Shown: positions 1 to 8,834 of the stretch, piece by piece | How positions within the stretch are numbered: the stretch's first letter is position 1 | Layout: every line of letters starts with the position of its first letter | NCBI GenBank assembly: GCA_040007355.1 | Contig: JBDTVE010000036.1 | Coordinates: forward strand, 1 to 24,380 | Source of the DNA: JACMLD01 sp040007355 | Lineage (GTDB): Bacteria > Bacteroidota > Bacteroidia > Chitinophagales > Chitinophagaceae | DNA length: 24,380 bases | Direction: 5' to 3' | Program-made: the position numbers and the translations under genes | Notes under the pieces: generated by a model | Databases searched by the model: none | What the model saw: only the letters and a program-made list of their open reading frames with translations | Told to the model about the DNA's origin: nothing

Positions 1-875
1 TTGTCCTGTTATACGGATCTGCTGCCCTGTGCCAGCAACTGAGCGATTCAACGGGGCTGGTAAAGCCCGGCGCTTCGCTGACACCCGTATCAAAGCAATT
101 TAGTTTTACCGAAGGGCCCGCCGTTGATCGAAAAGGGAATATTTATTTTACAGATCAGCCCAATGATAAAATATGGAAATATGATACGGAAGGAAACCTC
201 TCCCTGTTCATGGATAAAACAGGCCGGTCCAACGGTATGTATTTCGATAAAAAAGGCAACCTGGTTACCTGTGCAGACCAAAAAGACGAGTTGTGGTCAA
301 TTGCCCCAGATAAAAAAGTGACCGTATTGCTCAGTAATTTTAACGGGCACCGGTTTAACGGACCAAATGATCTGTGGATGGACAAAAAGGACGGTATTTA
401 TTTTACGGATCCCTACTATCAGCGCGATTACTGGGAAAGAAAAACACCTGATTTAACTCGGCAGGATGTTTATTATTTGCCTAAGGGGAGTACCCAGGCA
501 ATGATAGTTGACAGCAGCCTGCTTCAACCCAATGGCATTGTAGGTACAGGCGATGGCAGACATTTATACGTAGCGGATATCCGCGATAACAAAACCTATC
601 AGTATGATATCAGTAAGGATGGTCGTCTTGACAATCGCCGCTTGTTTGTTCGTCAGGGTTCGGATGGGATGACCATTGATGAAAAAGGCAATTTATATCT
701 CTCGGGCAGGGGCGTAACCGTGTATAATTCAAACGGGATAAAAATTGCGCATATACCAGTACCAGCCGAATGGGTAGGCAATATATGTTTTGGTGGTAAA
801 AACCGCAATACCTTATTCATTACGGCATCGGAATCGGTGTTTACCCTGCAGATGCAGGTGAAAGGTGTGGAATAA
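1..875 (+). CDS. SMP-30/gluconolactonase/LRE family exported protein (5' truncated)
   Basis: The reading frame is open to the left window edge, so the gene starts outside. An internal ATG at 210 would cut off the first propeller blade and is not the real start. The first visible residues (VLLYGSAALCQQ) look like the end of a signal peptide, so only a few N-terminal residues are missing. The six-bladed propeller of the SMP-30 family is recognisable from four expected metal ligands: Glu in FTEGPAV, Asn in FNGPNDLW, Asn in QPNGI and Asp in GSDGMTID. Relatives hydrolyse sugar lactones or related esters using a divalent metal; the substrate here cannot be read from sequence. The next gene carries a second SMP-30 domain, so the two probably work in the same periplasmic pathway. 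The family call is firm, the reaction inferred. Confidence 0.9.
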   Translation, partial: VLLYGSAALCQQLSDSTGLVKPGASLTPVSKQFSFTEGPAVDRKGNIYFTDQPNDKIWKYDTEGNLSLFMDKTGRSNGMYFDKKGNLVTCADQKDELWSIAPDKKVTVLLSNFNGHRFNGPNDLWMDKKDGIYFTDPYYQRDYWERKTPDLTRQDVYYLPKGSTQAMIVDSSLLQPNGIVGTGDGRHLYVADIRDNKTYQYDISKDGRLDNRRLFVRQGSDGMTIDEKGNLYLSGRGVTVYNSNGIKIAHIPVPAEWVGNICFGGKNRNTLFITASESVFTLQMQVKGVE

Positions 876-1021
876 CCACCAGCCATTGGTTACGGGATGG
901 CAACACGCCAGGCGCGGCCTCCCATAAAAATTTCCGCTGTTTTAAACGAGCCCTCCGTATTTTTATGAGTCGGTGTGCGATTTGCCATGTCTTCATGATA
1001 TGCCGGCCATAAAACTGCATT

Positions 1022-2776
1022 ATGAAAAAAGGGTTCTTTCTTTTGCTGCTCCTGTTGCCGGGAGCCGTTTTTGCGCAGGCGCCTGCCGTAAAATATCCCA
1101 TTGACCCGGCCAGCCTTGAACAGGCCGGCGTTCCCAGGGGAGAGGTATTAAAATTTACGTTTAATCAGAGTGCTGTTTTTCCCGGTACCACCCGAGACTA
1201 CTGGGTATATATTCCCGCAGAATACCAGCCCGATAAACCTGCCTGTGTTTATGTAAACCAGGATGGGATACAATGGAAAGCCCCCACCGTGTTTGATAAT
1301 CTTATTTTTAACAAGGAGATGCCGGTTACCATCGGGGTTTTTGTAACACCCGGTAAGGTGCTGGCAGCCAGTGGTGATGCCCAGGATCGCTACAACCGGA
1401 GCTTTGAATACGATGGTCTCGGCAATGCCTATGCGAAGTTCATACTCAATGAACTTCTGCCCGAGGTGGAAAAACAAAAAGCAAGCGACGGTCGCATCAT
1501 CCGGCTGTCGAAAAACGGGAACGATCGGGCAATCGGCGGCTCCAGCAGTGGGGCGGTTTGTGCTTTTACGGCAGCCTGGGAATATCCAGACCAGTTCTCC
1601 CGGGTATTTAGTGCTATCGGTACCTATGTTGGCCTGCGGGGCGCGGATCGTTATCCATCGCTGATCCGAAAATATGCACCTAAACCCATCCGGGTATTTC
1701 TGCAGGATGGCGCAAATGATTTAAATATTTACGGCGGTGACTGGTTTAAGGCAAATGAAATGATGGAGAGGGCCCTGGTGTTTGCGGGCTATGAAGTAAA
1801 CCATGTATGGGGAGAAGAAGGACACAATGGCAACCAGGGTGTAGCCGTATTTCCGGATGCCATGCGCTGGTTGTGGAAAGACTGGCCAAAACCCGTTGCT
1901 ACCGGCAACTCAAAAAACCAGGTATTAAGTGATATCCTGATTCCCGGCGCCGACTGGGAACTGGTGGGTGAGGGGTATACTTTTACCGAAGGCGTGGCCG
2001 TTGACAAAACCGGAACTGTTTTTTTTCAGGATATACCCAATGCCAAAACTTATCGCGTGGCTCCGGACGGCAAACCGGTGGCAATGCCGCTAAATTCCAA
2101 AAAGGCCAGCGGCACCAGTTTTGGTCCCGATGGCAAACGTTATGTAGTGGCAGGGGCTACACAGCAGGTGTTAAGTTATGCTGCCAACGAAAAAGAAACC
2201 GTGGTAGCGGATAGCATTGATGGCAACGATATCGTGGTGGCAAAAAACGGGAACATCTACATTACGGCACCCGATGGCGTTAGCAAGCCTAGTAAAATAT
2301 ACCTGGTGCGTTCCAACGGGGAAAAGGTAGTGGTAGACAAGGGTTTAAAATTTGCCAATGGTATTACGCTAACGCCCGACCAACAACAACTGTACATCAC
2401 GGAGTCTGCCTCCCACTGGGTATGGATATACAATATACGCCCCGATGGTACACTGGCAAACAAACAACGGTACGGGTGGCTGCATGTGCTGGACACCGAA
2501 GAAAATGCATGGCCCGACGGGCTGAAATGTGATACTGCCGGCCGTGTATTTGTTTGCACAAAAATGGGTATTCAGATAATGGACCAACTGGGCCGGGTAA
2601 ACGCCATCCTGCCCATTCCGCCTTCCAACAACCAGGCTTCCAATGCTTGTTTTGGTGGGCCGGATTTCAATATATTTTATTTGTCCTGTGGCGATAAGAT
2701 TTACCGTCGGCGATTCAAAACAAGGGGCATTAATTTTTTTGAAGCATCGCACAAACCCGCTAATCCTAAGTTGTAG
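1022..2776 (+). CDS. Exported esterase-D-like hydrolase fused to SMP-30/gluconolactonase domain
   Basis: The 584-residue protein has a signal peptide at about 1-19 (a Leu run ending AVFAQA). Residues about 35-290 form an alpha/beta hydrolase of the esterase D/enterochelin esterase type. The nucleophile elbow is GGSSSG with Ser175, Asp229 or Asp233 lies in LQDGANDLN, and His268 in EEGHNG. Residues about 305-570 are an SMP-30 propeller with Glu323 (FTEGVAV), Asn402 or nearby (DGND), Asn446 (ANGI) and Asp499 (WPDG) as likely metal ligands. Two hydrolases in one periplasmic chain suggest sequential removal of an ester group and opening of a lactone; this is inferred. The ATG at 1022 is followed directly by the signal peptide. 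A 146-bp gap separates it from the preceding SMP-30 gene, so co-transcription is plausible but unproven. Confidence 0.92.
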   Translation: MKKGFFLLLLLLPGAVFAQAPAVKYPIDPASLEQAGVPRGEVLKFTFNQSAVFPGTTRDYWVYIPAEYQPDKPACVYVNQDGIQWKAPTVFDNLIFNKEMPVTIGVFVTPGKVLAASGDAQDRYNRSFEYDGLGNAYAKFILNELLPEVEKQKASDGRIIRLSKNGNDRAIGGSSSGAVCAFTAAWEYPDQFSRVFSAIGTYVGLRGADRYPSLIRKYAPKPIRVFLQDGANDLNIYGGDWFKANEMMERALVFAGYEVNHVWGEEGHNGNQGVAVFPDAMRWLWKDWPKPVATGNSKNQVLSDILIPGADWELVGEGYTFTEGVAVDKTGTVFFQDIPNAKTYRVAPDGKPVAMPLNSKKASGTSFGPDGKRYVVAGATQQVLSYAANEKETVVADSIDGNDIVVAKNGNIYITAPDGVSKPSKIYLVRSNGEKVVVDKGLKFANGITLTPDQQQLYITESASHWVWIYNIRPDGTLANKQRYGWLHVLDTEENAWPDGLKCDTAGRVFVCTKMGIQIMDQLGRVNAILPIPPSNNQASNACFGGPDFNIFYLSCGDKIYRRRFKTRGINFFEASHKPANPKL

Positions 2777-3651
2777 CATCAGTCTGGCAGTGTTTCGGGT
2801 GAAAATCCAGGCTAAGGAACTAATCAACATCAATACAAGGAGCTCAACTACAAAATTGCGCATATTGTTTTGAATGGTCATTGTAAGTACGGGTAAGCTG
2901 CGCTTGCCCGACCGGCTGAGCAAAGACTATTCGACCAGTAATCATATGCCCGATATTATACAGAACAATTATGCGGATATAACGGCATTGAACCGTTTGT
3001 ATATTACGGAAGGCTCGCCCGAACTATGGAATGGTATAAAAAACTGCCATCCGATTATCTTAACGGACTGAAAAAATAGGCAGCGGAAATGCGGCCGCCG
3101 GTATTTTACCAATACCGTCAACAGGAGCGTCACAGCCAAAACTGGTGGTGCATAAAAATATAGCGGTGATGGATAGCCGTCGTGCTCGGTATTGCATTTC
3201 GAGGCTTGTAGGCCGCGGCAAAAAGCGTGTTTACTTTTTACCAAGCATACCATCCCTGTTTACCTGGTGGGTAACGAATATTTATATATGTGCGGTACCG
3301 CCGCAGTCATGTAAAAGACGGAAATGGACCGTTTTTTTTGACAACCTTTTTTGCAAAACGCATTGGGCATTAGCTGTTTTTTGTTTTATAATACCCGGCA
3401 GGGGCATTGCTGGTCGACCAGGTTTCCTTCAACATTAAAATTCGATTAATAACAACGGTTTTCAAATCTTCGGGTTGGCGGAAATCCCGGCAGTGAGTGA
3501 TATTCAGAAGACTTTCCGTTGCGGCCACCATCAGTATGGAAATCGTTGGCACTTTTCGGAAAATTTCCGATTAGCCTGTTTTTACGACTGCTTAACCGCT
3601 ATATTTGTTTGCAAAATAAAAATTGCCTTATAATCGGTTAAATATTGCCGT
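2777..3651. other. 875-bp region without an intact gene; probable decayed coding DNA
   Basis: No convincing complete gene is present on either strand. Short coding-like stretches occur on the plus strand in different frames. The stretch at about 2942-3079 reads in one frame through RTMEWYKKLPSDYLNGLKK to a stop at 3077-3079, but stops lie just upstream at 2939 and 2894. The stretch at about 3223-3316 contains IPVYLVGNEYLYMCGTAA before a stop. A third, at about 3460-3590, contains FGLAEIPAVSDIQKTF. They look like pieces of former genes broken by stops and shifts. I do not recognise a family for any of them. The last ~50 bases carry the promoter-like element of the next operon. Confidence 0.45.
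3600..3607 (+). promoter_or_regulatory. Bacteroidota -7 element (TATATTTG) for the receptor operon
   Basis: TATATTTG matches the Bacteroidota sigma-A -7 consensus TAnnTTTG at every fixed position. It lies 44 nt before the ATG at 3652, giving an expected leader of roughly 38 nt. The -33 region about 20 nt upstream has only a T-rich TGTTTTTA rather than a clean TTG, so the call rests on the -7 box and its position before the first gene of the block. Confidence 0.5.
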
Positions 3652-4395
3652 ATGAAGTTAATCCGGGTTGCTAGTTTTCTTCTATCAATAAGTTTCATCC
3701 TACTATCAGCGGGGTATTTGGCGGCGCAGTCGCCGGCAGCCGACAGTATCCTCTACAAAAGCGGTATTCAGCATCTTGTGACGCTTTACCACCAGGCTTC
3801 GGGCGAACAATCCGGCCTGTACAATGGCAGCCAGTACAGCGGCTACTTTTTTTCGTTTACCGGAGGCGATCCGTTTTTTAAAGATAAAGAACCGGGGCTG
3901 GGCTCCGTGGTATACGACGGGGTACTGTATGAAAATGTAATGTTGCAGTACGATGAGATACAGGATGTAGTAGTGATGGAAGACAGCGCGCGCCGTATTC
4001 AGCTGATAAATGATCGTATTGCTCGGTTTAGGCTTTTCGACAATAATTTTATACGCATCGTAAAAGATACCGAAAATGCCGTGCTGGTGAGAACCGGCTA
4101 CTATAATCTTTTGTATGAAGGCAATATAAGCCTGCTGAAAAAAGAAGAAAAGTATATCCGCGAAGATCCATCTACCGGTGTACTGCTGCGGTTTATAGAA
4201 TCGCATGTGTACTACTATCTAAAAAGAAACAACGAATATTTCAGTATAAAAAACAAAAACAGCCTGCTGGCTCTTTTTTCAGACAGGAAGAAAGAAATCC
4301 GGCAGTACATCAGGAAAAATGGCCTTAGCTACCGGAATGACAGGGATAATATGCTTACAAAGACAATTGCTTATTGTGACCAGCTAATCAAATAA
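3652..4395 (+). CDS. Exported protein of unknown function, first gene of TonB-dependent receptor operon
   Basis: This 247-residue protein has a signal peptide at about 1-25 (hydrophobic run ending GYLAAQ). The mature part is mixed alpha/beta, rich in Tyr, Asp and Lys, without transmembrane segments, lipobox or cysteines. An early segment has GLYNGSQYSGYFFSF followed by GDPFF and a repeated YDG/YDE pattern; the last third is strongly charged and probably helical (KKEEKYIRED, DRKKEIRQYIRKNG). I recognise no named family. Its stop at 4393-4395 is one nucleotide from the ATG of the STN-type TonB-dependent receptor, so the two are almost certainly co-translated. A periplasmic or surface partner of that receptor is the natural inference. 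A perfect -7 element lies 44 nt upstream. Confidence 0.85.
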   Translation: MKLIRVASFLLSISFILLSAGYLAAQSPAADSILYKSGIQHLVTLYHQASGEQSGLYNGSQYSGYFFSFTGGDPFFKDKEPGLGSVVYDGVLYENVMLQYDEIQDVVVMEDSARRIQLINDRIARFRLFDNNFIRIVKDTENAVLVRTGYYNLLYEGNISLLKKEEKYIREDPSTGVLLRFIESHVYYYLKRNNEYFSIKNKNSLLALFSDRKKEIRQYIRKNGLSYRNDRDNMLTKTIAYCDQLIK

Positions 4396-4396
4396 A

Positions 4397-7189
4397 ATGA
4401 CACCTAAATATTTACTGGTATGGTTGTATACGAGCTGCTTGTTTTGCAGCCAGGCTTACGGGCAAAAGGACACGACCCTGCGTATAACAGCAAGTGTAAA
4501 CAATGCGGGGCTGGAAACATTTGTAAACCAAATGGAAAAACAAGCTGGCATCCTGTTTTATTATGACACGACCCGTTTCGACAGCGTACGCATCAGCATC
4601 GATGTACAGGATCAACCACTGAAAAAGGTGTTGGATATTGCTTTTGCTGGCATTGATGTGTATTATACGTTTGACAATGCGGGGCACGTGTTTCTTACCC
4701 GGGACCATGCATTGAACCTGTTGCTGCCGCGGGGATTTTTCACCGGCGGCAAACCGGATAAAAATAAACCGCCTGCCGAAAGAGCATTGTTTAGTGATAA
4801 CGACACAGATGACGTGGCTGATGCTGTAGCAGTACAAAAAGCCGTACTGGAAAGTAAGTTGTACGAGATAGGCGATAAGACCCTGTCCAACCCGCCAAAA
4901 GTGATTACCATGGCGGGGTATATTCGCGACGCCAAAACCGGTGAACCTGTGGTGGGCGCTTCTATCTACATAGACAACCCCCGTATTGGCGGCTCAACAG
5001 ACCAGTATGGGTATTATTCGCTTTCGCTTCCGCACGGGCGCCATATCCTGAATATTCAGAGCATTGGTATGAAAGACACCCGTCGCCAGATTGCTTTATA
5101 CAGCGATGGCAAAATGAACATCGATTTGCAGGGAACGGTCATTGCCTTAAAAAGAGTCATTATTGCAGCACAGAAACTAAGTAATATCAAGGGAACCCAG
5201 ATGGGGCTGCAGAAAATAGACATCAAGACCATCAAACAGGTGCCTGTTGTTTTTGGTGAAGCAGATATCTTAAGAGTGGTAACCACCTTGCCGGGGGTAA
5301 AGACCGTGGGCGAATCCAGCACGGGACTGAATGTGCGCGGTGGTTCGGCCGATCAGAACCTTATCCTGTTTAATGATGCTACTATTTTTAACCCCTCACA
5401 TTTTTTTGGTATGTTTTCTGCCTTTAACCCCGAGGTTGTGAAGGATGTGGAACTGTATAAAAGCAGTACGCCTGCCCGTTATGGCGGCCGTCTGTCTTCG
5501 GTTCTCAATGTAAACAGCCGGGAAGGGAACAAGAAACATGTTACCGGCTCGGCGGGTATCGGGCTGCTCACCAGTCGGCTGGAGGTGGAAGGCCCGCTGA
5601 TAAAGGATAAATCATCTTTTATTCTGGGTGGCCGTACCACCTACGCCAACTGGCTGCTGAACGCATTGCCCGACCAATATAAAAAAAGTAAGGCTTCTTT
5701 TTACGACCTCAACCTGAACATCAGCCACGAGTTTAATAAAAAGAATACTGTTTACCTGACCGGCTACCTTAGCCAGGACCGGTTTAACCTCAACAGCGAT
5801 ACCGTGTATGGCTATGGTAACAAGAATATTTCATTAAAATGGAAACACATTTTCAATAATAAATTCAACGGCCTCTTTACAGGTGGATATGACCGGTATG
5901 AATATAATATTTCCAGCGACAAGCTGCCGCTGAACGCCTATAAACTGGGCTTCAACATTAACCAGACCTATTTGAAACTGCATTTCAATTATTACATGAG
6001 CAGTAAACATACCTTCGATTTCGGACTCAATTCAAATCTCTACAAATTGCACCCGGGCGATTACCAGCCGCTGGGTAAGTCATCGCTGATAGTGCCTGAT
6101 AAAGTGGCTGCCGAACAGGGCCTGGAAAGTGCCTTGTATCTAAGCGATCGGTACAATATTACGTCTTCGCTAATGGTTGATGCGGGCATACGATATTCCG
6201 TGTTTAATTCACTGGGTCCGCAGAATGTGAACCAGTATGCCCCGGGACTACCCAAAACCGAAGGCAATATCCTGTCTTCCGTGCCCTATGGAAAGGGTGA
6301 TTTTGTAAAAAGCTATTCGGGCCCTGAATACCGGTTATCCGTTCGGTACGCGTTTACAGACAGTTTCTCCGTAAAAGCCGCCTATAATACACAACGACAA
6401 TACATACACGTTCTTTCCAATACGGCCGCAATGGCGCCTACGGATGTCTGGAAACTAAGCGACCCAAATATTAAACCGCAATACGGAGAACAGTACTCGT
6501 TTGGCGTGTACAAAAACCTCAAAGCAAATACTATTGAGACCTCTGTTGAGGTATATTATAAAAATATAAAAAACTACCTGGATTATAAGAGCGGGGCCAT
6601 CCTGGTTATGAACCACCATATTGAAACAGATGTTATCGGAACAAAGGGCAAGGCGTATGGGGTGGAACTGCTTGTTAAGAAATTAACCGGCAAATTAAAT
6701 GGATGGATCAGCTACACCTGGTCCAGAGTGCTGCTCAAAATGGACGACCCGGTCGCCGGTGAAATTATCAACAAGGGGATGTACTATCCTGCCAATTATG
6801 ATAAACCGCACGATTTTACCGTTATTGGTAACTACCGGGCCACACATCGTTTCAGCGTTTCGCTAAATGCCACGTATAGCACTGGCAGGCCCATCACACT
6901 CCCGGTAGGCGTATTTTATTATGGCGGTGCACCGCGCACCTTGTATGCCGACAGAAACGCTTACCGCATACCGGATTATTTCCGGATGGATTTTTCGTTG
7001 AACCTGGACGGCAACCATAAAGTTCACCAACGCACACACAATTCATGGACGGCCGGCATTTATAATCTTACCGGCAGAAAAAACCCGTACTCTGTTTATT
7101 ATGTTAGTGAGAATGGTACTATCAATGGGTATAAGCTTTCTATTTTTGGAAGCGCCATACCCTATATTAATTTCAATATCAGTTTTTAG
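4397..7189 (+). CDS. TonB-dependent receptor with STN and carboxypeptidase-regulatory-like domains
   Basis: The 930-residue outer-membrane protein has a signal peptide at about 1-22 (AYGQ). An STN domain follows at about 28-101 (LETFVNQMEKQAGILFYYD, then VQDQPLKKVLDIAF). After a linker comes a CarboxypepD_reg-like Ig-type domain at about 168-245 (GYIRDAKTGEPVVGASIYI), a TonB plug at about 265-372 (VRGGSADQNLILFNDATIF, then PARYGGRLSSVLNV), and a 22-strand-type barrel to the C-terminal Phe (YINFNISF). Such receptors import large or scarce ligands using TonB-ExbBD energy. STN domains usually signal to a FecR-like anti-sigma factor, but no fecR or ECF sigma gene lies in this window. The start follows the upstream stop by one base. 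The DUF4249 and MG2/plug genes downstream suggest a multi-protein outer-membrane assembly; the ligand is unknown. Confidence 0.95.
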   Translation: MTPKYLLVWLYTSCLFCSQAYGQKDTTLRITASVNNAGLETFVNQMEKQAGILFYYDTTRFDSVRISIDVQDQPLKKVLDIAFAGIDVYYTFDNAGHVFLTRDHALNLLLPRGFFTGGKPDKNKPPAERALFSDNDTDDVADAVAVQKAVLESKLYEIGDKTLSNPPKVITMAGYIRDAKTGEPVVGASIYIDNPRIGGSTDQYGYYSLSLPHGRHILNIQSIGMKDTRRQIALYSDGKMNIDLQGTVIALKRVIIAAQKLSNIKGTQMGLQKIDIKTIKQVPVVFGEADILRVVTTLPGVKTVGESSTGLNVRGGSADQNLILFNDATIFNPSHFFGMFSAFNPEVVKDVELYKSSTPARYGGRLSSVLNVNSREGNKKHVTGSAGIGLLTSRLEVEGPLIKDKSSFILGGRTTYANWLLNALPDQYKKSKASFYDLNLNISHEFNKKNTVYLTGYLSQDRFNLNSDTVYGYGNKNISLKWKHIFNNKFNGLFTGGYDRYEYNISSDKLPLNAYKLGFNINQTYLKLHFNYYMSSKHTFDFGLNSNLYKLHPGDYQPLGKSSLIVPDKVAAEQGLESALYLSDRYNITSSLMVDAGIRYSVFNSLGPQNVNQYAPGLPKTEGNILSSVPYGKGDFVKSYSGPEYRLSVRYAFTDSFSVKAAYNTQRQYIHVLSNTAAMAPTDVWKLSDPNIKPQYGEQYSFGVYKNLKANTIETSVEVYYKNIKNYLDYKSGAILVMNHHIETDVIGTKGKAYGVELLVKKLTGKLNGWISYTWSRVLLKMDDPVAGEIINKGMYYPANYDKPHDFTVIGNYRATHRFSVSLNATYSTGRPITLPVGVFYYGGAPRTLYADRNAYRIPDYFRMDFSLNLDGNHKVHQRTHNSWTAGIYNLTGRKNPYSVYYVSENGTINGYKLSIFGSAIPYINFNISF

Positions 7190-7251
7190 GATGGGATCAA
7201 CCTTATATAGCCGCGGAACGTATATAAAATAACCCGGCCCGGCAATTCCAG

Positions 7252-7451
7252 ATGAAATGAAAAAAATTACGAAATATATGGATAATTCTGCTGGCGGCGG
7301 GTTAACGGGAGCGCTAGGATTCACCCATTCATTTATACGCCGGTGACGGGCTACCTGGTGGTGGAAGGAGTGGTAAACAGCGGCGGCAGACCCACAGTGC
7401 ATAGATTGTACATTGACGGGAACCAATCAGAAACGGGCTTACTGGCCGTAA
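7252..7451 (+). pseudogene. Remnant of a second DUF4249 lipoprotein gene (large internal deletion)
   Basis: This remnant aligns with both ends of the intact DUF4249 gene that follows. From 7288 the bases encode ILLAAG, matching the lipoprotein signal of the intact copy, but stops follow at 7303 and 7315. From 7337 a second frame reads TPVTGYLVVEGVVNSG, matching ETGYLVIDGVVNSG. From 7392 a third frame reads PQCIDCTLTGTNQKRAYWP and a stop at 7449-7451, matching the intact C-terminus (EYCVDCTLSGSNRKPAYWP). Roughly residues 42-366 are missing. Three frames and in-frame stops make it non-functional. It fills the space between the receptor and the intact lipoprotein gene, so the ancestral operon probably had two tandem DUF4249 genes. 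Confidence 0.88.
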
Positions 7452-7529
7452 AAACAGGGACATGAATTTATATATAATGATGATACACCTGACAAATAAA
7501 AACCTGCGGCGGGGTACCGCCTATTCAAT

Positions 7530-8690
7530 ATGAAACAGTTAGTATATTGCCTGCTTGTTTTGTTGGCAGCCGGATGTAAGGAAAGATATGAATCACCCGT
7601 TCACTCGCCAGAGACGGGTTACCTGGTGATAGATGGGGTGGTTAACAGTGGCCCCGATTCTACGCTTCTAACGCTGAGCCGGACCACCAAGTTTGATAAT
7701 AAAAACCTGGTTTATGAAACAGGTGCGCAGGTAAGATTGGAAGACGCCAACAATACCCTGTATCCGCTGGTTGAAAAAGAGCCGGGTCGATACCGGGCCG
7801 GTAATCTTCACCTAAATGCAGCCCAGAAGTACCGGTTACGGATAACTGTAACCGCTGGTAAAGTTTATTTGTCCGACTATGCAACCGTCAACAACAACCC
7901 GCCCGTAGATAGTATTACCTGGAAAGTGGAAAACAACGGAGTGCAATTATATATCAACACTCATGACCCGCTTAACAATACGCATTATTACCAATGGTAT
8001 TATGATGAGGCCTGGGAATTCCATTCTAACTACCTGTCCTATCTGCAATATTATGTAGTACACGACAGGGTTAAGGGAGACGTTTATCATGTTGGTTATC
8101 GCGATTCCACTGGTTTCTCCTATAATCCGGATATAATTACCTGCTGGCAGTTTAATGCGCCCACCAGCCTTTTCCTGAGCTCTACCGCTAAACTTAGCGA
8201 AGACAAGATCATGCTGCCGCTTACCTATATCCCGCCCGGCTCTATTAAACTAGGTGTGTTGTACAGCATGCATCTGAAACAATACAGCTGGACAAAAGAC
8301 GGCTATGCATTCCTGGAAAAGATGAAAAAAAACACGGAGTCTTCGGGTACCGTGTTTGACCCGCAGCCGTCTGAATTAAAAGGAAATATCCAGTGTGTGA
8401 CCGACCCCAACGAACAAGTCATCGGATATTTTAATATTTGCCCCGTACAGGAAAAAAGAATTTTTATAAGTAAATCGGAACTGCCTTTTTGGAAATATAA
8501 GTCAGGTTGTTATGACGTCATAATTGAAAATGTCAGCGATAGCATTAAACTCAAAGGTCTGATCTTTATGCCAACGGAAGTAGATCACACCGGTCCCGGC
8601 GGTGGGATCGCTACTTTTCAGGCCGCGCCTGAATATTGCGTGGATTGCACGCTCTCCGGCTCAAATAGAAAACCTGCCTACTGGCCATAA
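7530..8690 (+). CDS. DUF4249 family lipoprotein
   Basis: The 386-residue protein starts with a lipoprotein signal, lipobox LAAGC with Cys16 as the acylated residue. The mature start matches the DUF4249 family: TGYLVIDGVVNSGP, then TLLTLSRT and VYETGAQVRLEDAN in an Ig-like N-terminal region, followed by a longer beta-rich domain with a YYQWYYDEAWEF stretch. Near the C-terminus CVDCTLSGSNRKPAYW is a typical ending with a Cys pair. DUF4249 lipoproteins are repeatedly encoded beside TonB-dependent receptors in Bacteroidota, where a surface-exposed ligand-binding accessory role is suspected but unproven. It is separated from the receptor gene only by the remnant of its own paralog. Translation from 7530 gives an immediate lipobox signal, supporting this start. 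Confidence 0.92.
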   Translation: MKQLVYCLLVLLAAGCKERYESPVHSPETGYLVIDGVVNSGPDSTLLTLSRTTKFDNKNLVYETGAQVRLEDANNTLYPLVEKEPGRYRAGNLHLNAAQKYRLRITVTAGKVYLSDYATVNNNPPVDSITWKVENNGVQLYINTHDPLNNTHYYQWYYDEAWEFHSNYLSYLQYYVVHDRVKGDVYHVGYRDSTGFSYNPDIITCWQFNAPTSLFLSSTAKLSEDKIMLPLTYIPPGSIKLGVLYSMHLKQYSWTKDGYAFLEKMKKNTESSGTVFDPQPSELKGNIQCVTDPNEQVIGYFNICPVQEKRIFISKSELPFWKYKSGCYDVIIENVSDSIKLKGLIFMPTEVDHTGPGGGIATFQAAPEYCVDCTLSGSNRKPAYWP

Positions 8691-8834
8691 AAATATTCAG
8701 TAACATGACCGGGGTGGGTAAATGAACAAGTAGAATAATTGAACATTGATACAAGGCAATAGATCATAAAACGAAAGCCAAGCCTGGTGTTCAGATAAAA
8801 GCAGAGATAGTTTATAATATTTATCAAATCTACC

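Noticed and set aside
2369..2923. 184-codon open frame on the minus strand
   Set aside because: It overlaps the esterase/SMP-30 gene antisense, has no recognisable domain, and its composition is that of a shadow frame.
3370..3552. 60-codon minus-strand open frame in the gene-poor region
   Set aside because: No family, signal or promoter; the plus-strand fragments there look more protein-like.
3706..4206. 166-codon open frame on the minus strand
   Set aside because: It is fully antisense to the exported 247-residue protein, which has a signal peptide and is coupled to the receptor.
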